Shown piece by piece: positions 16,208 through 23,860 of a DNA stretch of 56,769 nt (positions are counted from its first letter, which is position 1; each line of letters starts with the position of its first letter). This stretch comes from Tannerella sp. (lineage in GTDB: Bacteria; Bacteroidota; Bacteroidia; Bacteroidales; Tannerellaceae), in assembly GCA_031285565.1 (NCBI GenBank), contig JAITVY010000043.1, positions 1 through 56,769 of the forward strand. The letters run 5' to 3'. Under the pieces are notes generated by a model. It had not been told where the DNA came from. It ran no database searches and was given only the letters and a program-made list of their open reading frames with translations. Position numbers and translations under genes: made by a program.

Positions 16208-19015
16208 ATGAAAGAAAAGAAGTCAAAGGAAACGGATGCGTCTATTTTTATTAAAGGGGCGCGTGTCAATAACCTGAAAAATATAGATGTTACAATTCCC
16301 CGTGATAAGCTGATTGTAATTACAGGCTTATCTGGTAGTGGGAAATCTTCACTTGCATTTGATACGCTGTATGCCGAAGGGCAGCGGAGATATGTCGAGA
16401 GTTTATCGTCTTATGCCCGTCAGTTTTTAGGACGAATGAGTAAACCGGAATGCGACTATATAAAAGGCATACCACCTGCTATTGCGATTGAGCAAAAAGT
16501 AAGTGTACGCAATCCGCGATCGACGGTTGGTACATCTACTGAAATTTATGAATACCTGCGGTTGTTGTTTGCCCGTGTCGGAAAAACTATCTCACCGGTT
16601 TCAGGCCAGGAAGTAAAGAAACATCAGGTGAGTGATGTGGTAAAGAAAGCATTAAGTTATCCGGATGGAACCCGTTTTGCGATATATGCACCTGTGATTT
16701 TAACGGATGGACGTTCATTAAAAGAACAGTTGGAAATTCTTCAGAAAGAGGGATATACCCGTTTAGAAATCGGAAAGGAAGTCTATCGTGTAGGTGAAGT
16801 ATTGGGTGATGAAAAACTATTGAAGTCTAAAGATGTTGAATTGCTGATAGACCGGTTGGTTGTTTCAGATGATAAATTATTGAAGAATCGTCTGGCGGAT
16901 TCAGTTGAAACTGCATTTTATGAGGGACATAATATCTGCCGTTTACGTGTCTATCTGCCTGATAAAACTGAATTATTCGAGTTCTCTAAAAAGTTTGAAG
17001 CTGATGGCATTACTTTTGAGGAGCCTACTGATTTGATGTTTAATTTCAACAATCCGCTTGGGGCTTGTCCTACCTGCGAAGGTTTCGGTAAGGTGCTTGG
17101 AATCGATGAAAATCTGGTAATACCCGATAAAAGCCTGTCTGTCTATGAAGGGGCGGTTGCTTGTTGGAAGGGTGACGTTATGAGTGAATGGCTACGGGAA
17201 TTTATAAATAAATCAGCTAAATATGACTTTCCAATTTACCGTGCATATTATGATCTGACGGAAGCTGAAAAGGAGCTATTATGGCATGGTGCAAAAGGTC
17301 TACATGGTATTGATGATTTCTTTCAACATGTAGAAAGTAATCTTTATAAGATACAATACCGGGTGATGTTGGCTCGTTACCGGGGTAAAACAAAATGTCC
17401 GACATGTAAAGGTAGCCGTTTAAAACCATCAGCTTTGTATGTAAAGGTTGGGGGACGGTCTATTGCTGAGTTGGTAACCTTGCCTGTGACCGAACTTAAA
17501 CTCTTTTTTGAAAAGTTAGAACTGAATGAAACAGACGCTGTTGTGGCTAAACGGCTTTTAGCTGAAATCAATAGCCGCCTGCAGTTTTTACTGGATGTCG
17601 GTTTAGGCTACCTGACATTAGACCGGCTGTCGGCATCACTTTCGGGAGGAGAAAGCCAACGTATTAGCCTGGTAAAATCCTTGGGTAGTAGCCTGGTTGG
17701 TTCCCTCTATATCCTGGATGAGCCGAGTATCGGATTGCATTCGCGTGATACAAGCTTGCTGATCAGTGTATTGCGGCAATTGCAGGAGTTGGGTAATACG
17801 GTTGTAGTGGTTGAACATGACGAAGATATTATCCGGATGGCAGACTACATTATTGATGTGGGGCCTAATGCCGGCCGTCTGGGTGGAGAAATTGTCTATC
17901 AGGGTGAGGTGGATAAACTGGATCCGGATAGCGATAGTTATACGGTTCAATATCTAACCGGAAAAGAAAAGATAGAGGTTCCTTCTTTTACGCGTCCATG
18001 GAATCAATATATTGAAATTAAAGGTGCACGAAAGCATAACCTGAAAGGGATTGATGTGAAATTCCCGTTGAATGTGATGACGGTTGTTACGGGAGTCAGT
18101 GGATCCGGTAAAAGTTCGCTTGTGCGTGATCTACTTTATGAAGGTGTAAAGCGGTTGCTGGATGGTGCACAGCCGTCAGTAGAATGTAATGAGATTACCG
18201 GCGATTTCAAACGGATTAAGTCGATTGAATTTGTTGACCAGCATTCCATAGGGAAGAGTTCCCGCTCGAATCCTGTGACTTATATCGGCGCTTACGATGA
18301 ACTCCGGAAACTATATGCAAACCAGGCGTTAGCTAAGCAAATGGGATATACGGCAGCCTATTTCTCTTTCAATAAAGAGGGGGGACGTTGTGAAGAATGT
18401 AAAGGGGAAGGCCGGATTACAGTAGAAATGCAATTCATGGCAGACATTACATTAGAGTGTGAGGCTTGCCACGGAAAACGGTTTCATCCGGATCTGCTCG
18501 AAGTGGAATACCATGGAGCCAATATTTACGATATGCTGGAAATGACCGTCAACCAGGCGATTGAATTTTTTGAATCGCATGCTGATGCACAAAATAAAAA
18601 GGTCATTAAGAAACTGAAACCTTTGCAGGATGTTGGACTCGGTTATATAAAGCTTGGGCAGACGTCCTCTACACTTTCCGGGGGAGAAAATCAGCGGGTT
18701 AAGCTGGCATATTACTTAGGCCAGGAAAAGCATGACGCGTCTTTGTTTATCTTTGACGAACCGACTACCGGATTACATTTTCATGATATCAAAACGTTAT
18801 TGAAAGCATTTCAGGCATTGATTGCCAAGGGACATACGGTTGTAATAATCGAACATCATCCGGATATTATCAAATGTGCCGATTATATTATTGATCTGGG
18901 ACCTGAAGGGGGAAAGGATGGCGGGCATCTGGTTTGCGCGGGTACTCCAAAGGATATTGTGGCTTGTAAAAAATCGTATACGGGTCGGTATCTAAAGGAG
19001 AAGTTGAAAGAATAA
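16208..19015 (+). CDS. uvrA: Excinuclease ABC subunit A, form lacking part of zinc module 1
   Basis: Damage-sensing ATPase of nucleotide excision repair. It has a duplicated ABC fold, with Walker A GLSGSGKSS (40-48) and GVSGSGKSS in the second half, and signatures SLSGGESQR and TLSGGENQR. The second zinc module is complete (GRCEECKGEG with LECEACHGKRF), as is CPTCKGSRLKP. In the first zinc finger only the second pair is present (NNPLGACPTCEGFG). The expected earlier CxxC is replaced by ITFEEPTDLMFNF, and GKTISPVSGQEV likewise lacks cysteines. Such a form fits a Bacteroidetes UvrA paralogue. At 935 residues it is full length. Confidence 0.93.
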   Translation: MKEKKSKETDASIFIKGARVNNLKNIDVTIPRDKLIVITGLSGSGKSSLAFDTLYAEGQRRYVESLSSYARQFLGRMSKPECDYIKGIPPAIAIEQKVSVRNPRSTVGTSTEIYEYLRLLFARVGKTISPVSGQEVKKHQVSDVVKKALSYPDGTRFAIYAPVILTDGRSLKEQLEILQKEGYTRLEIGKEVYRVGEVLGDEKLLKSKDVELLIDRLVVSDDKLLKNRLADSVETAFYEGHNICRLRVYLPDKTELFEFSKKFEADGITFEEPTDLMFNFNNPLGACPTCEGFGKVLGIDENLVIPDKSLSVYEGAVACWKGDVMSEWLREFINKSAKYDFPIYRAYYDLTEAEKELLWHGAKGLHGIDDFFQHVESNLYKIQYRVMLARYRGKTKCPTCKGSRLKPSALYVKVGGRSIAELVTLPVTELKLFFEKLELNETDAVVAKRLLAEINSRLQFLLDVGLGYLTLDRLSASLSGGESQRISLVKSLGSSLVGSLYILDEPSIGLHSRDTSLLISVLRQLQELGNTVVVVEHDEDIIRMADYIIDVGPNAGRLGGEIVYQGEVDKLDPDSDSYTVQYLTGKEKIEVPSFTRPWNQYIEIKGARKHNLKGIDVKFPLNVMTVVTGVSGSGKSSLVRDLLYEGVKRLLDGAQPSVECNEITGDFKRIKSIEFVDQHSIGKSSRSNPVTYIGAYDELRKLYANQALAKQMGYTAAYFSFNKEGGRCEECKGEGRITVEMQFMADITLECEACHGKRFHPDLLEVEYHGANIYDMLEMTVNQAIEFFESHADAQNKKVIKKLKPLQDVGLGYIKLGQTSSTLSGGENQRVKLAYYLGQEKHDASLFIFDEPTTGLHFHDIKTLLKAFQALIAKGHTVVIIEHHPDIIKCADYIIDLGPEGGKDGGHLVCAGTPKDIVACKKSYTGRYLKEKLKE

Positions 19016-19038
19016 TGGCTGGGGTGTAAAAAAATAAT

Positions 19039-19123
19039 CGTCATTTCGAACGGAACAAGGTGGAGAGATTAATTGCAAAGGAGCCGGTCTTTATGCGATA
19101 TCTCAAATTTGTTCGATATCACG
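19039..19123. repeat. Palindromic intergenic repeat, cgtcatttcga family, copy A
   Basis: It begins CGTCATTTCGAAC (19039-19051) and ends with an imperfect complement (19111-19123, 11 of 13 matching). It is an 85-bp element between uvrA and the SNF2 gene. Internal tracts (gagagatt, gcgatatctc) resemble copies C and D. Confidence 0.6.
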
Positions 19124-19137
19124 AAATAATTAGATAG

Positions 19138-22083
19138 ATGATAGAAAAAGTAATACTCACTCTTTTTAACCATGCACATTGGGGATATGTGCTACAGCCG
19201 GTATTGGTAGAGGATACTTCGGGTTCGTTGAATGTTCTCAGTATTGTCTCTGAACAATCGTCTTGCTTTCAGGTATTAACGGATGTGCAACAGCAAATTG
19301 TCCGTTATTCGCAACGGTATGCAGATGAGGTGCTGATGAAAAGCTATTCGAAAGAGAGGACTGTATTTGACTTTTATAAAACAGTTAAGCCGAATATCAT
19401 CGAACATTATATACGGCCGATTATTGAGCAGTATCATCTGAAAATAGTATCCTTACTTTTTGACTCAGGGATGGAACTTTATCATCGGTCAGATGTGAAG
19501 AAAAGGATCCTTTATGAGTCTGATCATATTCATTATTCGGCTGAACCGGCGCATGTGGTTTTCCATTTTATCCGTGATGATATTTCCGGTTTGCGTTATT
19601 TTATCCGTATTAAACATAAGGACAGCACAATTGATCTGAAAGATAAAAATCATGCAGTATTACGGCATGAACCGGCAGTGGTCGCTGTAGATGATCAATT
19701 GTTTGTGTTTGATGATATTGATTCGAAAAAGCTACTACCGTTTTTTACCAAAGACTATATTTCGGTACCGGCCACTTCCGAACAGGCATATATCAAAAAA
19801 TTTGTAGTTAACTGTGTACGTAATTATGAAGTGGTTTCCGAAGGATTGTCGATTGCTGAGGTTACCCCGCAAAGAAAAGCCTGTTTATCGCTGGAAAAAG
19901 ATCTGATGAACCAGACGAGGCTTTTGCTCGAGTTCGAATATGAAGGGAAAAGATATTTCGCAGACGATAAGCCCCAGCGGATTGTGACTCCTTTTATTGA
20001 AAATGGGAAAAACCGGATAGAATGGTTTGAACGCGATAAAGAATGGGAAAAATCCAATATTACATTGTTAGGGGAACATGGGCTTGAGCGGGATATGGCT
20101 GGTTATTTTATGGTGGCAGGTCAGGCTATGTCTTCCGGACAGGAATTAACAATGATCCATTGGTTGCAGACACATGCCGGATTGCTGGAGCAGTTTCATT
20201 TTGACCAACAGATATCAGACAAAACATATTTTCTGGGTGATGTAACCATGGAAACGCGGATTGACGATCAACAGGACTGGTTTGATGTGAAATGCATTGT
20301 TGTGATCGGTGAGTATCGGATTCCTTTTACGAAGTTTAAAAACCATATACTTAATTATCAGAAGGAATACTTGTTGCCTGATGGTTCGGTTGTGATTTTG
20401 CCGGATGAATGGTTCAGTCGCTATCAGGAATTGATGTACTTCGGTAAGCGGAGCGGTGAATCGTTTCGCCTGTCGAAATATTATTTTCCAATCATTGATG
20501 TAATCACAAATAAAGAGGCACCGGTAAGTCAAGAGGAAGATTTGTCTGATGGCGATAGCCGGGATGTTCCGGAAGGCATTAATGCAACTCTGCGCCCTTA
20601 TCAGAAACGGGGCTTTTCGTGGCTGGTTAATTTGTACCAAAAGGGATATGGCGGCTGTCTGGCAGATGATATGGGATTGGGTAAGACACTTCAGATTATC
20701 TGTCTGTTACAATATGTGGGGCTCTTACGGAAAGATGCTGTTCTACCGGTTCAACAACAAATAAGTGCTACAAGAAGAGGACAACTTTCAATCTTATTTG
20801 ACGATAAAGCTGGGGCTGATGTTCCATATGCATCATCTATATCATCATCTCTGGTTGTTGTACCTACTTCTTTATTACATAACTGGCAGAATGAATTGAA
20901 ACGTTTTGCCCCTCATCTGAGGGTTTATCCGTATGTAGGAATTAAAAGGCAGAAAATACAGGATTTAGCGAACTATCTCAATTTGTTTGACGTGGTTCTG
21001 ACAACATACGGTATATTACGAAATGATATCGAACAGTTAGCCGATTGCCATTTTCATTGTCTGATACTGGATGAGAGTCAGCAGGTAAAAAATCCGTCTT
21101 CACTGTCATTTAAAGCTGTAAAATCCATATCATCCATGCACCGTTTTATATTGACCGGGACTCCGATTGAGAATTCGTTATCGGATTTATGGGCGCAGTT
21201 CGAACTTGTGAATCCAGGGATGCTCGGTGCATTTGCATCATTCAAGAAAGCGTTTATCCAACCTATTACCCAGCATGATGAAGAAAGGGAAAAAGCGTTG
21301 CTGCGATTGATTCAACCTTTTATTCTGCGAAGGGCAAAGAGAGATGTTGCGCCTGAATTACCACCTTTATTGGAAGAGGTTGTTTATTGTGATATGAGTG
21401 AGTCGCAACAAATATTGTATGAAGAGGAAAAAAGCCGTTTGAGAAATGATCTGATGGATGATAAATTGTCTGTTGACGGGCAGAATGCCGCATTCATGAC
21501 TTTACAGGGGTTAACACGTTTGCGCCTGATTGCCAATCATCCGTGTTTATATGATGATACCAATCCGGGAGATTCAGGTAAGTTCGAACAGGTAGCAGTA
21601 TATCTGGAACTACTTCGTGCCGAACGACATAAAGTGTTGGTGTTTTCATCTTTTGTAAAGCATTTGCGCCTGTTTGCGGATTATTTTGACAAGAAGAAAT
21701 GGAAATATGCGTGGCTGACAGGAGAAACGCAGATGAAAGACCGTGAAACAGAGATTAATCGTTTCATGAAAGATGATAAGGTCGGTTGTTTCTTTATTTC
21801 ATTGAAGGCCGGCGGGGTAGGGTTGAACCTGACTGCGGCGGACTATGTTTTTATTTTGGATCCATGGTGGAATCCGGCTTCCGAGATGCAGGCTGTTGCT
21901 CGTTCGCACCGGATAGGGCAGGGGAGTAATGTGATGGTTTACCGCTTTATTTCCACAAATACTATTGAAGAAAAGATCCGGAAATTGCAGGAAGGTAAAT
22001 CAAAACTGGCCGAAACTTTTATCCGTTCGTCTAATCCGTTGGCCGGAATGAGTCGTGAGGAGATGGATGAGTTACTTCAATAG
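19138..22083 (+). CDS. SNF2/Rad54-family DEAD/DEAH-box ATPase
   Basis: Swi2/Snf2-type DNA translocase of 981 residues. The first 480 residues are a poorly conserved region. The ATPase core follows, with Walker A DDMGLGKT (about 507-514), VVVPTSLLHNW (Ia), DESQ box II (about 645-648) and LTGTPIENS. The second RecA lobe has VLVFSSFVKHLRLF, SLKAGGVGLNLTAADYV, and DPWWNPASEMQAVARSHRIGQ. It resembles the bacterial RapA/HepA-like Snf2 class. The role is unknown and probably lies in DNA or RNA polymerase remodelling. No DNA methylase or other DISARM-type partner adjoins, so I do not call it a defence gene. Confidence 0.88.
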   Translation: MIEKVILTLFNHAHWGYVLQPVLVEDTSGSLNVLSIVSEQSSCFQVLTDVQQQIVRYSQRYADEVLMKSYSKERTVFDFYKTVKPNIIEHYIRPIIEQYHLKIVSLLFDSGMELYHRSDVKKRILYESDHIHYSAEPAHVVFHFIRDDISGLRYFIRIKHKDSTIDLKDKNHAVLRHEPAVVAVDDQLFVFDDIDSKKLLPFFTKDYISVPATSEQAYIKKFVVNCVRNYEVVSEGLSIAEVTPQRKACLSLEKDLMNQTRLLLEFEYEGKRYFADDKPQRIVTPFIENGKNRIEWFERDKEWEKSNITLLGEHGLERDMAGYFMVAGQAMSSGQELTMIHWLQTHAGLLEQFHFDQQISDKTYFLGDVTMETRIDDQQDWFDVKCIVVIGEYRIPFTKFKNHILNYQKEYLLPDGSVVILPDEWFSRYQELMYFGKRSGESFRLSKYYFPIIDVITNKEAPVSQEEDLSDGDSRDVPEGINATLRPYQKRGFSWLVNLYQKGYGGCLADDMGLGKTLQIICLLQYVGLLRKDAVLPVQQQISATRRGQLSILFDDKAGADVPYASSISSSLVVVPTSLLHNWQNELKRFAPHLRVYPYVGIKRQKIQDLANYLNLFDVVLTTYGILRNDIEQLADCHFHCLILDESQQVKNPSSLSFKAVKSISSMHRFILTGTPIENSLSDLWAQFELVNPGMLGAFASFKKAFIQPITQHDEEREKALLRLIQPFILRRAKRDVAPELPPLLEEVVYCDMSESQQILYEEEKSRLRNDLMDDKLSVDGQNAAFMTLQGLTRLRLIANHPCLYDDTNPGDSGKFEQVAVYLELLRAERHKVLVFSSFVKHLRLFADYFDKKKWKYAWLTGETQMKDRETEINRFMKDDKVGCFFISLKAGGVGLNLTAADYVFILDPWWNPASEMQAVARSHRIGQGSNVMVYRFISTNTIEEKIRKLQEGKSKLAETFIRSSNPLAGMSREEMDELLQ

Positions 22084-22146
22084 TTGAAAATGGAAAATTG
22101 AAAGTTGAAAATGAATGTGCAAAGCAATAATAATCCACAAATAAAA

Positions 22147-22181
22147 AAGCTGCCTCATAATTAAATGGGGCAGCTTATTTT
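22147..22181. terminator. Bidirectional terminator between convergent genes
   Basis: AAGCTGCCTC (22147-22156) pairs with GGGGCAGCTT (22167-22176) over 10 bp with one G-U pair. A-rich sequence lies on the left and ATTTTT on the right. It serves the SNF2 gene (plus) and possibly the lipoprotein gene (minus). Confidence 0.85.
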
Positions 22182-22199
22182 TAGGGAATTTAAATTAGG

Positions 22200-22320
22200 A
22201 GTCAAAGAAGTTATCACTCGCTACGCTCATTCGTAGTCAAGGAGCTAAGTGTAATGCAAATGTATTTCTACTTGACTACAAAGTTGCGAAGCAACTGATA
22301 ACTACTTGACTTCTTTGACT
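22200..22320. repeat. 121-bp multi-arm inverted repeat
   Basis: Three nested pairs of arms occur: AGTCAAAGAAG (22200-22210) with 22310-22320, GTTATCA (22210-22216) with 22296-22302, and TAGTCAAG (22234-22241) with 22271-22278. It fills the gap between converging genes next to the terminator. It looks like a small non-coding palindromic element. Confidence 0.65.
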
Positions 22321-22334
22321 ACTGATTAGCATTA

Positions 22335-23825
22335 TTAATAATCCGTATTTTGCGGATCGAAATTTGTCCACCCTTTCATCCAGTTGTCGGCATCGGCATC
22401 GCTTTTGAATGCCCCGATGTAGTCAACTTTGTCGAAACCCGAACTCAACATCGTATCATCAAAAAGACCGGTTTTTCCTGTAAGCGGGCTGCCGGCCGTA
22501 GGTCCCCAGTTCGGATTGGCAATCATGCTGTTGGGCTGGTTCAGTTTCAGGTCAGCAATGTTCTCCATATATTGATTCTCTTGTGCTAGGAAGAATGTGT
22601 GTGAAAAAGATTCCTTACTTTCATCCATTGTAGCACCATCCGTTGAATAAAAATCTTTCCAGCTTTTGTTCACATCCGAACCAAGTATTGTCATTCCTGC
22701 AAAATATAGATTCTTTAGTTTCAGGTTGCCTTTTGTTGCAGCGCCCTGGGTATCGCCTTTCTGGTTGTCTAAAAGTAATCCGACCGGATAACCCATTGCT
22801 ATAGAGTTGAAACAACTCAGGTTAGAATTTCTGCGGATTTGCATAGCAGCCTGGAATGTTCCTGTTTTTGAACCGTTTTGCGGATTGTAGTTTCCTCCGG
22901 TAATGTATTCGCTTGTATTAGCAAAATCGGAGGCCTGGCCGATAGGACCTACAAAAGTGACATTGCTGAACACGCAAGAAGTTAATGGACTAGCCGTTGT
23001 TCCATCTGAATTATTATCAGACTCGAAACCGTTGGAAAGGGAAGTATCTGCAATTTTCGGATTGCGTACACCTAAAAGGAATTGCATTTTTCCGGAGAAG
23101 CCATTGTCCGTATCGAAATCGTCGTCCCAACCATGGTAAGCCACTAAGTATTTACAATTAACCGCGCCTCCGAACCATTCAAATGAATCATCATTGGAGT
23201 AGGATACCTGGAGATGGTCTACTTTCGTACCTTTTCCGACCGAACCGAAAGTGATCCCGTTAATTTCCTGGTCGGTTTGGAAAGGATAGCCGGCAAATTC
23301 CACACGAACATAACTCAATACACCTGAATTGTCGTTATCATCAGTTCCTCCGTGTGTGGTCCTTGGTCCGCCTTCGATAATCATGGAACCTTTATTGTTT
23401 GTTGCACGACCGCAGATAATCAAACCGCCCCAGTCGCCCGGTTTACGGCTTCCTTTTGCCTGGGCTGAAGTGAGGACGATTGGCTCGGTAGCCGTTCCCT
23501 CAGCAAAAAGTTGTCCTCCGGGTTCAACAATCAAAGCCGCTTTGGTATCTTTGTCTCCTTTAATAATTGTTCCTGCAGGGATAGTCAGTGAAGCGCCGTT
23601 TGCTATATAGACCCATCCTTTCAGGGTATAAGTTCCTTTTTTCAACGTATGCGTTTCTTTGATTTCAAATTCCTGGTCGCCATTACCAATTTGCGTACCG
23701 TCTCCGAACAATATCTGTTCATCTGACGATGGGTCCGGTTCGTCATTGTCGTCACTGCTACAGCTTGTTATAAATAATGCGAAACAAGCGATAAGCATCA
23801 TACCGAATAATCTGAATGTTTTCAT
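22335..23825 (-). CDS. Surface lipoprotein with beta-helix-like repeats, partner of the TonB receptor
   Basis: A type II signal peptide ends in the lipobox ITSC (Cys22). The mature start CSSDDNDE is acidic, as in Bacteroidetes lipoproteins exported to the cell surface. The body is rich in Gly, Asn and Asp with repeating GxxIxGGP/G-type turns (GTYTLKGWVYIANGASLTIP, GGQLFAEGTA, DWGGLIICG), suggesting a parallel beta-helix or adhesin-like fold. I do not recognise an enzyme. It starts 35 bp after the TonB receptor stop and must be co-transcribed with it. That places it as the likely extracellular substrate-handling partner. It shows no SusD-type helical TPR character. Confidence 0.7.
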   Translation of the reverse strand: MKTFRLFGMMLIACFALFITSCSSDDNDEPDPSSDEQILFGDGTQIGNGDQEFEIKETHTLKKGTYTLKGWVYIANGASLTIPAGTIIKGDKDTKAALIVEPGGQLFAEGTATEPIVLTSAQAKGSRKPGDWGGLIICGRATNNKGSMIIEGGPRTTHGGTDDNDNSGVLSYVRVEFAGYPFQTDQEINGITFGSVGKGTKVDHLQVSYSNDDSFEWFGGAVNCKYLVAYHGWDDDFDTDNGFSGKMQFLLGVRNPKIADTSLSNGFESDNNSDGTTASPLTSCVFSNVTFVGPIGQASDFANTSEYITGGNYNPQNGSKTGTFQAAMQIRRNSNLSCFNSIAMGYPVGLLLDNQKGDTQGAATKGNLKLKNLYFAGMTILGSDVNKSWKDFYSTDGATMDESKESFSHTFFLAQENQYMENIADLKLNQPNSMIANPNWGPTAGSPLTGKTGLFDDTMLSSGFDKVDYIGAFKSDADADNWMKGWTNFDPQNTDY

Positions 23826-23860
23826 TTCTTTTTGAATTAAATAAATAAAAAATAGAGTTT

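Noticed and set aside
20215..20640. Open frame of 141 codons on the minus strand inside the SNF2 gene
   Set aside because: It lies wholly antisense to a well-conserved gene, has no recognisable domain or promoter, and is explained by the codon use of the real gene.
19138..22083. SNF2 helicase as part of an anti-phage system
   Set aside because: The neighbours are uvrA and a TonB receptor pair. There is no methylase, PLD nuclease, DUF1998 or other DISARM-type partner.
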